From Loktanella sp. IMCC34160 (GTDB taxonomy: Bacteria > Pseudomonadota > Alphaproteobacteria > Rhodobacterales > Rhodobacteraceae): a stretch of DNA of 64,000 nucleotides. How positions within the stretch are numbered: position 1 is the stretch's first letter; every line of letters starts with the position of its first letter. Shown here in pieces: positions 44,609 through 54,117 of the stretch. The DNA is taken from positions 1 to 64,000 of the forward strand of contig NZ_SELP01000009.1 in assembly GCF_004145845.1 (NCBI RefSeq). The letters run 5' to 3'. The translations under genes were made by a program, and so were the position numbers. Under the pieces are notes generated by a model, which made no database searches, had not been told where the DNA came from, and saw nothing but the letters and a program-made list of their open reading frames with translations.

Positions 44609-46414
44609 ATGACAACAAATGAATTTGATCAGGATGCCGCAGGGGCCGCAGACCTCGGCAAATTGGAAGAAAACCTTGAAAAGCTGGAGGGTCTGACCAA
44701 GCGTCTGGCCAAGGTCATGTCGCATAAACGCAACGTTCCGGCCTCGTTGCAGGGTCCGGGGCAGGACCTGTATATGAAGGCGGCCACCGCCTACATGGCG
44801 GAAATGATGCACAACCCCGCCAAGATGATCGAACATCAGGTGGGGTATTGGGGCAAGACGCTGAAGCATTACGTCGAGGCGCAGAACCAGATTGCCCATG
44901 GCAAGCTGGAACCGCCCGAGGACACCGGCCCGTCCGATCCGCGCTTTTCCAACCCGCTGTGGGACAGCCACCCATTCTTCAATTTCATGAAGCAGCAGTA
45001 CCTGCTGAACGCCGAGGCGATGCAGGAATCACTTGGCGGTCTGGAAGGTCTGTCCGAACGCGACCGGCAGCGGCTGGATTACTTCAGCCGTCAGATTGTC
45101 GATATGCTGGCACCGACGAACTTCCTCGCCACCAATCCCGACGCTTTGGAAAAGGCCGTCGAAACGCAGGGCCAAAGCCTTGTAGACGGGCTTGAAAACC
45201 TTGTCCGCGACCTGGAGGCAAACCAGGGCGAACTTATCGTCAGCCTTGCTGATAAATCCGCCTTCAAGGTGGGCGAAAACATCGGCACGACGCCGGGGCA
45301 GGTGGTGTTCCGCAACCGGATGCTGGAGCTGATCCAATATACCCCCACGACCGAAACCGTGCACGAGATCCCGCTGGTGATTTTCCCGCCGTGGATCAAC
45401 AAGTTCTACATCCTTGACCTGAACGCCCAGAAAAGCCTGATCAAATGGCTAGTCGATCAGGGCTTCACCGTATTCGTGACCAGCTGGGTCAACCCCGATG
45501 CCAGCTATGCCGATGTGACACTCGATACCTATGTGGAAGAAGGGTATCTGGCCGCGATCGAGGCCGCAAAGACCATCTGCGGCACCAAGAAGGTGAACAC
45601 GGTCGGCTATTGCATTGCGGGGACGACCCTCTCCGCCACGCTCGGGGTGATGAAACGGCGCAAGGATACGTCGATCAATTCCGCGACCTTCTTCACCACC
45701 ATGACAGATTTCTCTGATCCGGGCGAAGTGGGCGTGTTCCTTGCCGATGATTTCGTCGATGGGCTAGAGGCGGAATGCGCCGCCACCGGCATCCTTGACC
45801 GGTTCTATATGGCACGCACTTTTTCCTTCCTGCGGTCGAACGACCTGATCTACAAGCCCGCGATCAAAAGCTACATGATGGGCGAGACGCCCCCCGCATT
45901 CGACCTTCTGTTCTGGAACGGCGACGGCACCAACCTGCCCGGGAAGATGGCGGTCCAGTATCTGCGCGAGTTGTGTCAGGGTAACCAGCTGGCTGCGGGT
46001 GGATTCAATGTCTGTGGGGAAACCGTGGACCTGAAGGACGTGACCGTACCGCTGTGCGCCGTGGCCTGCGAGACAGACCATATCGCGGCGTGGAAATCCT
46101 CCTACCGCGGGGTTCAGCAGATGGGGTCGAAGGACAAGACCTTTATCCTTGCCGGGTCCGGCCATATCGCCGGGATCGTGAACCCGCCGGCCAAGAAGAA
46201 ATACGGCCACTGGACCAACCCGGAAATTGGGCTGACGGCAGAGGACTGGCGCGACTCGGCGGATGCCCATGAAGGGTCGTGGTGGCCGAAGTGGCAGGCC
46301 TGGCTGGCCGAGAAATCGGGCAAGCAGGTGCCCGCGCGGGCACCGGGTGGACCGGGATTCGAGCCGATCTGCCCCGCGCCGGGGACCTATGTATCGGCCG
46401 CGCCCAAACTCTGA
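44609..46414 (+). CDS. phaC: Class I poly(3-hydroxyalkanoate) synthase
   Basis: 601 residues, normal for class I. The PhaC N-terminal domain (FSNPLWDSHPFFNFMKQQYL) is followed by the alpha/beta hydrolase core. The catalytic triad is Cys335 in VGYCIAGTT, Asp490 in ETDHIAAW and His519 in GSGHIAG. It polymerises 3-hydroxyacyl-CoA on granules. No phaA or phaB is in the window, so precursors are made by genes elsewhere. Confidence 0.97.
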   Translation: MTTNEFDQDAAGAADLGKLEENLEKLEGLTKRLAKVMSHKRNVPASLQGPGQDLYMKAATAYMAEMMHNPAKMIEHQVGYWGKTLKHYVEAQNQIAHGKLEPPEDTGPSDPRFSNPLWDSHPFFNFMKQQYLLNAEAMQESLGGLEGLSERDRQRLDYFSRQIVDMLAPTNFLATNPDALEKAVETQGQSLVDGLENLVRDLEANQGELIVSLADKSAFKVGENIGTTPGQVVFRNRMLELIQYTPTTETVHEIPLVIFPPWINKFYILDLNAQKSLIKWLVDQGFTVFVTSWVNPDASYADVTLDTYVEEGYLAAIEAAKTICGTKKVNTVGYCIAGTTLSATLGVMKRRKDTSINSATFFTTMTDFSDPGEVGVFLADDFVDGLEAECAATGILDRFYMARTFSFLRSNDLIYKPAIKSYMMGETPPAFDLLFWNGDGTNLPGKMAVQYLRELCQGNQLAAGGFNVCGETVDLKDVTVPLCAVACETDHIAAWKSSYRGVQQMGSKDKTFILAGSGHIAGIVNPPAKKKYGHWTNPEIGLTAEDWRDSADAHEGSWWPKWQAWLAEKSGKQVPARAPGGPGFEPICPAPGTYVSAAPKL

Positions 46415-46459
46415 GCCGACTAAACCTCTGATTTTGTTGCGTGCGCAGAATTTTTATTG

Positions 46460-46496
46460 CTGCAGTGCAGAAAAAACTTGAAATGCTGCACTGCAG
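46460..46496. promoter_or_regulatory. Two PhaR operators upstream of phaP
   Basis: CTGC-AGT-GCAG (46460-46470) and CTGC-ACT-GCAG (46486-46496) are both exact CTGC-N3-GCAG sites, are reverse complements of each other, and start 26 bp apart. This is the known PhaR recognition pattern in Paracoccus. They lie about 100-135 bp upstream of the phasin ATG. Confidence 0.85.
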
Positions 46497-46594
46497 CATG
46501 CATATTGGTGTCAGAAATTCACTGCGGACCGGGGCTCCTCCCTCCCTGATCTCTCCCTCGCAACGGTCCGCGAGACACCTGAAAGGTTACCACA

Positions 46595-47077
46595 ATGGCC
46601 AAGACCCAAGACTTCACCGCCGTCTTCAAAGACATGATGGGCGCATTCCCGGTTGACACCAAAGCCATGGAAGACGCGTTCAAGACCCAGACTTCGCTGA
46701 CCGAAAAGCTGTCGGGCGTTGCCCTTGACGCTGCCAAGAAGTCGACCGACCTGTCCGCCAAATGGGCCAACGACACCCTCGCCAAGCTGGCCAACGTGTC
46801 CAAAGCGAAAGCTGACCCGGCCGACTACGCCAAGTCAATGACCGACTTCGCCTCCGCTTCGGCCGAAGCCGCTGCCGAGCACATGGCTGCCTATGCCGAG
46901 ATCGCCCGCAAGGTGCAGACCGAGACCCTCGAACTGGTTCTCGCCGCTGGCAAGAAGACCTCGGAAGAAATGACCTCTGCCGCTCAGAAGGCCACCGCCG
47001 ACCTGACCGCCGCTGCCCAGAAGGCCGCTGCCGAAGTCACCACGGCGACCAAGAAGGCCACCGAAGCCGCGAAGTAA
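46595..47077 (+). CDS. phaP: Phasin, PHA granule surface protein
   Basis: 160 residues, amphipathic and helical throughout, without cysteine. A typical phasin core is followed by an Ala/Lys/Thr-rich tail with repeats of the form AAQKAAAEVTTATKKATEAAK, like that of histone-like or coat proteins. It coats PHA granules and limits their size. Codon use looks strongly biased, as expected for an abundant protein. The PhaR sites and a strong terminator flank it, so it is a single-gene unit. Confidence 0.93.
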   Translation: MAKTQDFTAVFKDMMGAFPVDTKAMEDAFKTQTSLTEKLSGVALDAAKKSTDLSAKWANDTLAKLANVSKAKADPADYAKSMTDFASASAEAAAEHMAAYAEIARKVQTETLELVLAAGKKTSEEMTSAAQKATADLTAAAQKAAAEVTTATKKATEAAK

Positions 47078-47124
47078 GTCGAAAGACATCGCCGGGGTCG
47101 TCCTCCCTCGATCCCGGCACCTGG

Positions 47125-47156
47125 AAAGGCGGTCCGCATAACGCGGGCCGCCTTTT
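47125..47156 (+). terminator. Terminator of phaP
   Basis: AAAGGCGG-T-CCGC (47125-47137) pairs with GCGG-G-CCGCCTTT (47143-47155), one G-T pair, with an ATAAC loop and a TTTTGCTTT tail. Confidence 0.9.
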
Positions 47157-47196
47157 GCTTTGGGGCGCTTTCCTGTCGAAAAGGCTTCACAGCGTG

Positions 47197-47208
47197 CTGC
47201 AGGCGCAG
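47197..47208. promoter_or_regulatory. PhaR operator upstream of phaR
   Basis: CTGC-AGGC-GCAG is an exact CTGC-N4-GCAG site 45 bp upstream of the phaR start, which fits autorepression. Confidence 0.75.
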
Positions 47209-47252
47209 TAGCCTTCTCTGCAATGCCGCAAAACATTCCGGGGAGGATCGCC

Positions 47253-47801
47253 GTGGCCGAGCAAATGAAGCCGCTTTTGATCAAGCGCTACGCCAGCCGC
47301 CGTCTCTACAACACTGAAACCAGCGATTATGTGACGCTGGAAGACATCGCCGCCTTCATCCGTGAAGGGCGCGAAGTGCAGATTGTCGACCTGAAGTCCG
47401 GCGACGACCTGACCCGGCAATATCTGTTGCAGATCATCGCCGAACACGAAAGCCGCGGCGAAAGTGTCCTGCCGGTGGATGTGCTGACCGATCTTGTGCG
47501 CAGCTATACCAGCCAGGCCTCGTCGATTGTGCCGCAATTCCTTGCCGCCAGCTTTGACATGCTGCGCGAAGGCCAAAGCCAGATGATGGAAAACATGGGC
47601 AAGGCCAACCCGATGGCAAAACTGCCCGGGTTCGAGGCCATGCGCGCCCAGCAGGAGGCGTTTTTCAAGGCCATGACCGGGGGCATGATGGGCACCTCGT
47701 CGCCGCAACCGTCCGAGGGCGGGGCAGAGGCCGAGGGCCTTGACGACATCAAACGTGAATTGGCCGCCTTGCAGGAAAAGCTTTCGCGGATGACCAAGTA
47801 G
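47253..47801 (+). CDS. phaR: PHA synthesis repressor PhaR
   Basis: 182 residues. The DNA-binding PHB_acc N-terminal domain (IKRYASRRLYNTETSDYVTLEDIA, VQIVDLKSGDDLTRQYLLQII) is followed by the polymer-sensing PHB_acc domain and a Met/Gln-rich helical region, ending with a short coiled-coil (DIKRELAALQEKLSRM). It represses phasin and itself until PHA binds it. GTG 47253 is 5 nt after GGGGAGGA and is preferred to ATG 47223 (no good site) and ATG 47265. Confidence 0.95.
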   Translation: MAEQMKPLLIKRYASRRLYNTETSDYVTLEDIAAFIREGREVQIVDLKSGDDLTRQYLLQIIAEHESRGESVLPVDVLTDLVRSYTSQASSIVPQFLAASFDMLREGQSQMMENMGKANPMAKLPGFEAMRAQQEAFFKAMTGGMMGTSSPQPSEGGAEAEGLDDIKRELAALQEKLSRMTK

Positions 47802-47833
47802 CAGGGCCCTGACGGGTCCGGAAACGGATCGAC

Positions 47834-49030
47834 ATGGGAACCACCCTTGCGGTTCTGATCGGCGTCGGACTGACCGCCGCGCTCTTGCTCTGGCCGCGAT
47901 TGCGGAGGGCCGATGGGTGGAAAGCGACCGTCACCCCGCTTGCGTCGATCATCGGGTCCGGATTTCTGGTTCTTGGCCCGGTGCTGGATGACAATTTCGG
48001 CGTCTGGGCCCCGCTGGTCATGGCCACGCTTTGCCTTGTCGCCTATGGGTTTGGCGCGGCGATCCGGTTCAACATCGCCCGGATTGATACCGACCCGCCC
48101 CGACATGCGCGGACCGAACAGGTCGAGACATTGGCGGCATGGGCGCTGGCGTTGGCCTATGTCATCTCGGTTGCCTACTACCTGAACCTGTTCGGCGCCT
48201 TCGCCACCAGCCTTTGGCCCGATGCCCCCGACAGCGCCGCCCGATGGGTGACCACCCTGATCTACGGGGTGATCCTTGCCGCCGCGCTGTTTGGCGGGTT
48301 TCGTGCGCTGGAAGGGATGGAACAAACCTCGGTCGGGATCAAGCTGGCCATTATTGCAGGGCTGCTGGCGGGATTGGCCCTGCATTTCGGACAGCAGGCG
48401 TCGACGGGCAATCTTGTCATCAACCCCGCCGTTGCCACAGGCTGGGGTGCGGTGACGCTGGCCTTTGGGCTGATCGTCACGGTGCAGGGGTTCGAAACCT
48501 CGCGCTATCTTGGCAACACCTATTCGGCGGAGATGCGGATCCGGTCGATGCGCTGGGCGCAATGGCTCTCGGCCGGGATCTACATGGCCTATATCTCGCT
48601 GCTGGTGTTCCTGTTCCCGGCAGGCAAGGTCCCGCTGTCTGAAACCGCGATCATCGACATGATGGGGCTGGTGGCGCCGGTTCTGCCGCCCTTGCTGATC
48701 GCGGCGGCCTTGTCGGCACAGTTCAGCGCGGCGGTGGCCGATACGGGCGGGGCCGGTGGGCTGGTGCAGGAACTGACGAGCGGACGGGTGCGGCCGCTTC
48801 AGGGCTATACGCTGCTGATCGGGGCCGGGCTGGTCCTGACCTGGGCGGCGGATGTGTTCCAGATCATCGCCATCGCCAGCCGTGCCTTCGCTGTCTACTA
48901 TGGGCTTCAGGCAGGGATTGCTGCGCTGTCCGCCCTGAACCAGCGGCAGGTGGCGCTAGCTGCGGGTTTCGGCCTGTTGGCAGGTCTTGGGTTCGTGATT
49001 GCCATCTTCGGGCAGGCCGTCGAAGGATAG
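47834..49030 (+). CDS. APC-like multi-pass membrane transporter, substrate unknown
   Basis: 398 residues with about 11 membrane segments. The start TPLASIIGSGFLVLGPVL has the unwound-helix glycine pattern of the amino acid/LeuT-fold superfamily, and FGGFRALEGMEQTSVGIKLAIIAGL and QGFETSRYLGNTY are consistent with it. I cannot assign a substrate. It is next to phaR and in the same direction, 32 nt downstream, probably by chance. Confidence 0.65.
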   Translation: MGTTLAVLIGVGLTAALLLWPRLRRADGWKATVTPLASIIGSGFLVLGPVLDDNFGVWAPLVMATLCLVAYGFGAAIRFNIARIDTDPPRHARTEQVETLAAWALALAYVISVAYYLNLFGAFATSLWPDAPDSAARWVTTLIYGVILAAALFGGFRALEGMEQTSVGIKLAIIAGLLAGLALHFGQQASTGNLVINPAVATGWGAVTLAFGLIVTVQGFETSRYLGNTYSAEMRIRSMRWAQWLSAGIYMAYISLLVFLFPAGKVPLSETAIIDMMGLVAPVLPPLLIAAALSAQFSAAVADTGGAGGLVQELTSGRVRPLQGYTLLIGAGLVLTWAADVFQIIAIASRAFAVYYGLQAGIAALSALNQRQVALAAGFGLLAGLGFVIAIFGQAVEG

Positions 49031-49090
49031 GCGGTTGCCGCCGCGCGGCGCGGGGCCTAGCCTGCGGCGAAGCAGTCAGAAAGGGCAGGC

Positions 49091-50038
49091 ATGGCCAGAA
49101 CCGAAGGGCGGATCACGCTATGGGGGATCGAGGTCTTCGTGGCCACGGCGGCCGAAGGCTCCATCTCGGCGGCGGCGCGGCGGCTGGACACCTCCGTCGC
49201 GACGGTATCCCAGCAGCTGACCAACCTTGAGGCGGCGATTGGCACCGATCTTCTGGACCGGGGGCAACGGCCCATCGGCCTGACCCCGAAGGGCGAAATC
49301 TTTCTGCGCCGTGCCAATGCGATCCTGAACGAGGCTGAACAGGCCCGCGCCGAACTGGCCCTGTCGGATATGTCCCGGCTGACCCGTTTCCGCCTAGGGA
49401 TGATCGAAGACTTCGATGCCGACGTGACCCCGGCGCTTCTGTCGCGCATGGGGGAAGAGCTGAAGCAATGCCAGTTCCTGTTGGAAACCGGGGCGTCGCA
49501 TCGGCTGTATGATCTGTTGGATGAACGGGCGCTGGACGTGGTCGTCGCCGCCGACATGGGGGCCACGGGCGCGGGGATGGAGGTGCACCGCCTGTTGGAG
49601 GAACCCTTTGTCGCCGCCGTGCCAAAGGGGCAGGGGGCAACGGCATTCGACGAAATGCCGCTGATCCAATACACCACGCGGCATCACATGGGCCGGACCA
49701 TCGCCGCCCATCTGGCACGGGAAAACGTGACCCTTGGCTACCGGTTCGAACTGGACAGCTACCATGCGATCCTTGCCATGGTGGCGGGCGGGACCGGGTG
49801 GACGATCCTGACCCCGCTGGCCCTGTCGCGGGCGCAGCGGTTCAATAGGGATGTAGATATCCTGCCGCTGCCCTTCGCGCCCATGGCGCGGGTGATCCAG
49901 TTGACCGCGCGGCAGGGGGTGCTGGGGGCGATGCCGGCGACGGTCGCCGGGCACCTGCGCGGGTTGCTACAGGATCAGATCGTCGGGCCGGAAATCGCCG
50001 CCCGACCGTGGCTGGACGGGCGGCTTCGGGTCTTGTGA
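49091..50038 (+). CDS. LysR family transcriptional regulator
   Basis: 315 residues. The N-terminal helix-turn-helix is typical (EVFVATAAEGSISAAARRLDTSVATVSQQLTNLEAAIG, DRGQRPIGLTPKGEIFLRRA). The effector domain covers about residues 95-310. The target is unknown. Its stop abuts the stop of the convergent aminotransferase gene with no gap. Confidence 0.93.
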   Translation: MARTEGRITLWGIEVFVATAAEGSISAAARRLDTSVATVSQQLTNLEAAIGTDLLDRGQRPIGLTPKGEIFLRRANAILNEAEQARAELALSDMSRLTRFRLGMIEDFDADVTPALLSRMGEELKQCQFLLETGASHRLYDLLDERALDVVVAADMGATGAGMEVHRLLEEPFVAAVPKGQGATAFDEMPLIQYTTRHHMGRTIAAHLARENVTLGYRFELDSYHAILAMVAGGTGWTILTPLALSRAQRFNRDVDILPLPFAPMARVIQLTARQGVLGAMPATVAGHLRGLLQDQIVGPEIAARPWLDGRLRVL

Positions 50039-51217
50039 TCAGGCGGCCTGTGCCGCCATCGCCTCTGCCGCAGCGTCAGTGAGGATCGTCGCCACCGCAT
50101 CGCAGTCCTCCAACGTCAGGCGCGCGGGCAGGCGCACATCGCAGGCCTTCATCAGCATCGCGCGGGTCCGGGGCAATTCCACCTTTTCGGGCAGAAACTC
50201 CCAGTTCCAATAGGCGCGGGCATTGTCCTGGCTCAGGCCGAAAACCTGCACCTTGACGCCCTTCGCCTCTGCGGCAGCGGCGAACCGGCGGGTCGCCATG
50301 TCGTCCATTCCGACAAGGTTGAACTGGATCGAATCCGGGGCGCGTTCCTCGGGCGCAAGCTTTTCGGGCACCTCCAGCCAGGGCGAGGCATTCAGCGCCG
50401 CCGCGACGTGATCATGGTTGCGCCGCCCGTCTGCAACGCGCCGGGCCAGTTCGTCCAGCTGCGGGCGGATGATCGCCGCCGACAGGTTATTCAGGCGCAG
50501 GTTATAAAGCGGCAGCTTGTTCTGCCAACGGGCGAAGGCGTTCAGCAAAACCGGGTGCTTTTTCCAGTTGTGTTCATAAGCCCCCGACATGATGACTGCC
50601 CGGGCAATCAAGTCGGGATCATCGGTGACCATGATTCCGCCTTCGCCGGCATTGATCAGCTTGTAGGATTGGAAGGAAAAGCAGCCCACCTTGCCGATGG
50701 TGCCGATGTTGCGGCCGTTCCATGTGGTGCCCAGCGAATGCGCGGCGTCTTCGATCACCGGGATCTCCGCCGCGTCGCACATCCCGATGATCGCGTCCAT
50801 GTCCGAGGTATGGCCGCGCATATGGCTGATGATCACCGCCTGAACCGTCGGCAGCTTGGCTGCGAAATCGTCAAGATCGATCCGGTAGTTGTCGCCGCAT
50901 TCGCACAGAACCGGGATGCAATCGGCGTGGACGATGGACGACGGCACAGCCGCAAAGGTGAAGGCCGGGATCAGCACCCGCGCGTCCCGCGGCAGGTCCA
51001 GCGCCTTCAGCGACAGGAACAGCGCCGCCGAACAGGACGACACCGCCAGCGCGTATTTCGCGCCCAGAAGGGCCGCGAATTCCTCTTCCAGAAAGGCAAC
51101 CGGCGCCTTGGCCGAGGTATAGCGAAACAGGTCGCCCGTGTTCAGCAGCCGCGCGACCTCCTCCATCGCGGCGGCGGGGATCGGCTCTGCGTCGTAGACA
51201 TTGGGCGGCTGAGTCAT
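50039..51217 (-). CDS. DegT/DnrJ/EryC1/StrS family aminotransferase
   Basis: 392 residues, a PLP enzyme of the sugar aminotransferase group. The PLP lysine lies in FSFQSYKLINAGEGG, and IPVIEDAAHSLGTTW carries the cofactor-contacting aspartate. The family aminates keto sugars for polysaccharide or antibiotic synthesis, but no glycosyl transferase or nucleotide-sugar gene is nearby. A different keto-acid substrate is possible. Confidence 0.88.
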   Translation of the reverse strand: MTQPPNVYDAEPIPAAAMEEVARLLNTGDLFRYTSAKAPVAFLEEEFAALLGAKYALAVSSCSAALFLSLKALDLPRDARVLIPAFTFAAVPSSIVHADCIPVLCECGDNYRIDLDDFAAKLPTVQAVIISHMRGHTSDMDAIIGMCDAAEIPVIEDAAHSLGTTWNGRNIGTIGKVGCFSFQSYKLINAGEGGIMVTDDPDLIARAVIMSGAYEHNWKKHPVLLNAFARWQNKLPLYNLRLNNLSAAIIRPQLDELARRVADGRRNHDHVAAALNASPWLEVPEKLAPEERAPDSIQFNLVGMDDMATRRFAAAAEAKGVKVQVFGLSQDNARAYWNWEFLPEKVELPRTRAMLMKACDVRLPARLTLEDCDAVATILTDAAAEAMAAQAA

Positions 51218-51298
51218 TTTCGGCTTTCCTGAAATCTAACTTCGGGAAAACCTAACATGGCCCGCGTGACATTTCCACGACAACCCTGCGACAGCCCG

Positions 51299-52603
51299 TC
51301 AGATGCCCAGTTTGTCGCGCATCCGGAACCACATCATCGCTAGACCCATGGTCTGTTCCTGCAGGACAGTTCCCAGCGGGAAGGGGCGCCCCGGCAGTTG
51401 CGCCAGCACGTCGAACCGGCCGGCCTGGCCCGCGACGGCCTCGGCCATGATCCGCCCGCTCATGCAGGACAGGGCCAGCCCGTGCCCGGAATAGCCCGAG
51501 ATCGACAGAACATTGGGCGCGACCCGGATGGCCGCGGGCAGGCGGGTCATGGTGACGCCCAGTGATCCGCCCCAGGTGTAGTCGAACCTGACCCCGGCAA
51601 GCTGCGGGAACATCTGGATCATCCGCTTGTGCAGGGTGCTGCCCATGTCCTTGGGGAAGGTCAGTGAATAATTGGCACGCCCGCCGAACAGAAAGCGCCC
51701 ATCTTCGAACCGGAAGTAGTTGACGACATTGCTGCTGTCATGGGCGCAGATGTCTTCGGCCAGAACTTCGCGCTGGCGATCGGTCAGCGGTTCAGTTGCG
51801 CCGATGAAACTGTTGATCGGCATGACGCGGGCGGACACGCGGGGTTCGATCCGGGGCAGGTAACCGTTCCCGGCAAGAAGCACATGACCCGCCCGCACCC
51901 GGCCCCGGCTGGTTTGCACCAGGGCGGGATCGCCATGGGTGATCCTGTGCACTTCAGATCGTTCGAAAATGCGCACCCCCGCCGCTTCTGCCGCGCGGGC
52001 CAGCCCAAGGACGAACCGCAGCGGGTTCAGATGGCCCGCCCCCCGGTCCAGATGGCCACAGGCATAAAGCGGGGATTTGACCAGCGCACGGAAATCATCG
52101 CCCGCAAGCGGGGTGATCTGATCATACCCGTAATATTGAAGTAGTAGTTCAGCTTCGGCCTCTACCCCACGGAAATCATTCGCGGAATAGGCGCCATAGG
52201 CATTGCCCGGACGATAGTTCGCCTCGGGCGCGTGGCGGGCCGAAAGATCTCGGACCAGTGCCTTTGCATCCTCGGTGATCTGCCACATCTGCTGGGCCAA
52301 GGGGCGGCCGACCCGTGCCTCCAGCCAGCTTTGGGATTTGTGGTGTCCCGAACCCACCTGCCCACCATTGCGGCCCGACGCCCCCCAGCCCGCGCGCTGG
52401 GCATCCAGCACCACGACCGACAGGCCGCGTTCGGCAAGGGTCAATGCGGCCACCAACCCGGTATAGCCCGCGCCGACAATGCAGACGTCCGCCCGCTCCT
52501 CGCCATGCAGCGCGGCACGTTCGGGGGGCAGGTCCACGGTCGTGGCGTAGTAGCTTTTCGGGAACTGGCCCGCACGGTCATTTCGGTAAAGCGCGTTTGT
52601 CAT
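51299..52603 (-). CDS. FAD-dependent amine oxidoreductase (PuuB-like)
   Basis: 434 residues of the DAO family. The dinucleotide motif is CIVGAGYTGLVAALTLAE, followed by WGASGRNGGQVGSG, VLLAGNGYLPRIEP and SGYSGHGLALSCMSGRIMAEA. This combination is typical of gamma-glutamylputrescine oxidoreductase and related secondary amine oxidases. No other putrescine gene is visible, so the substrate is uncertain. Confidence 0.87.
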   Translation of the reverse strand: MTNALYRNDRAGQFPKSYYATTVDLPPERAALHGEERADVCIVGAGYTGLVAALTLAERGLSVVVLDAQRAGWGASGRNGGQVGSGHHKSQSWLEARVGRPLAQQMWQITEDAKALVRDLSARHAPEANYRPGNAYGAYSANDFRGVEAEAELLLQYYGYDQITPLAGDDFRALVKSPLYACGHLDRGAGHLNPLRFVLGLARAAEAAGVRIFERSEVHRITHGDPALVQTSRGRVRAGHVLLAGNGYLPRIEPRVSARVMPINSFIGATEPLTDRQREVLAEDICAHDSSNVVNYFRFEDGRFLFGGRANYSLTFPKDMGSTLHKRMIQMFPQLAGVRFDYTWGGSLGVTMTRLPAAIRVAPNVLSISGYSGHGLALSCMSGRIMAEAVAGQAGRFDVLAQLPGRPFPLGTVLQEQTMGLAMMWFRMRDKLGI

Positions 52604-52684
52604 GCCGGCAGAATGCTGTGGGATTGGTTGAATGGGAAGCGGGATAATGTGCTACTTTGTCCGCAGGAAGAAGGATGGAGCCAC

Positions 52685-53053
52685 ATGAAACTTGGTGCAT
52701 TTTCGATAAGTCTCGGCGTGAAGAACCTCGCGGCATCGCAGGCGTTTTATGAAAAGCTTGGGTTCTCGGTCTATGCCGGAAACATCGACCACAACTACCT
52801 GATCATGAAGAACGGCGAGACGCTTGTCGGGCTGTTTCAGGGCATGTTCGATGGAACCATGCTGACCTTCAATCCCGGTTGGGATCAGTCCGCTGGCAAT
52901 GTCGACCCGTTCGACGACGTTTGGGACATCCGCGACCGGCTGCGCGACGCTGGGGTCGAGATCACGCAGGAACAGGGTGGAGAAGAGGGGCCGGGCAGTT
53001 TTGTCGTGATAGACCCGGACGGCAACCCGATCCTGATCGACCAGCACAGGTAG
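52685..53053 (+). CDS. VOC (glyoxalase/bleomycin resistance) family protein
   Basis: 122 residues, one vicinal oxygen chelate domain: SISLGVKNLAASQAFYEKLGFSVYAGN, DVWDIRDRLRDAGVEIT and GSFVVIDPDGNPILIDQH. The exact metal ligands cannot be fixed from sequence. The ATG follows AGGATGGAG. The gene is divergent from the oxidoreductase gene. Its stop abuts that of the convergent lipoprotein gene. Confidence 0.85.
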   Translation: MKLGAFSISLGVKNLAASQAFYEKLGFSVYAGNIDHNYLIMKNGETLVGLFQGMFDGTMLTFNPGWDQSAGNVDPFDDVWDIRDRLRDAGVEITQEQGGEEGPGSFVVIDPDGNPILIDQHR

Positions 53054-53587
53054 TCAGTTTCCACCCCCGTCCCGTGGCACTGCGACCAGCCCAAGGTCGC
53101 GGGCGGTGCGGATATCAAGGATCGCCGTGTCGTGCCCGGTTCGGCGCTGATACAGTTGGATGGCCCGCCGCGTGCGCAGGTCCATCAGAGCCGTGATCGG
53201 CCCGATGTAGAACCCCCGCGCCGCCAGCGCCCGTTGCAGGGCGGCGATGAAGGCGGGGGTCAGGTCTTCGGGACAAATTGTTTCGAACAGGACTTCCTGT
53301 CGTTCGCGGACGATCTGTTGCCGGGTGACCGTCTGGAAGCTGGCGGGGGACAGGACGGTCCCATCGGGTCCAGGGACAGCGGGGCTGACCATGACCTGCT
53401 CGGTGCGGGTTTCGATCACGGCCGGGGTCACGTCGCGCCCGAAGCAGGCGCCGCTGGCGTCCCGTTCGACCCGTGCCGCCTGCAATGCGGGCGGGGTAAT
53501 CACCTCGGGCACGACAGCAGGATCACAGGCGCAAAGCACCCCTGTGGCCAGCGCGAGCGCGGCAAGGCGACTGTTTCTGACGTTCAC
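53054..53587 (-). CDS. Putative lipoprotein with peptidoglycan-binding-like domain
   Basis: 177 residues from GTG 53587; a TTG start 11 codons further upstream (53620) is also open. The signal sequence ends in a lipobox-like LCACDP. The C-terminal part, FIAALQRALAARGFYIGPITALMDLRTRRAIQLYQRRTG, matches PG_binding_1 repeats. The middle region (EQVMVSPAVPGPDGT) has no family. It is likely anchored in the envelope and binds the wall. Confidence 0.7.
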   Translation of the reverse strand: MNVRNSRLAALALATGVLCACDPAVVPEVITPPALQAARVERDASGACFGRDVTPAVIETRTEQVMVSPAVPGPDGTVLSPASFQTVTRQQIVRERQEVLFETICPEDLTPAFIAALQRALAARGFYIGPITALMDLRTRRAIQLYQRRTGHDTAILDIRTARDLGLVAVPRDGGGN

Positions 53588-53751
53588 TGCTCTGACCCTG
53601 CGGCCTTTGGTTCTGCGCAAATCCTATCGCAAAACCAGGGCCGGACCAAAGCGCAAATGACCCCCGGGGGCGGATCACGGCCAGTCAAATGTCGCAGCGC
53701 AGCCCGCGAGGTGCCGCTTTGGGGCTGGAATGCGCCCCCGGTCCCGCCTAG

Positions 53752-54116
<365 letters not shown>

Positions 54117-54117
<1 letters not shown>

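Noticed and set aside
43176-44612. A 478-residue open frame on the plus strand opposite phaZ
   Set aside because: It covers the whole phaZ gene in antisense. The phaZ reading has a catalytic motif and clear family match.
46985-47076. Ala/Lys repeats in the phasin gene as a DNA tandem repeat or CRISPR-like array
   Set aside because: The repetition is a coding feature of the phasin tail; units are short and degenerate, with no spacers.
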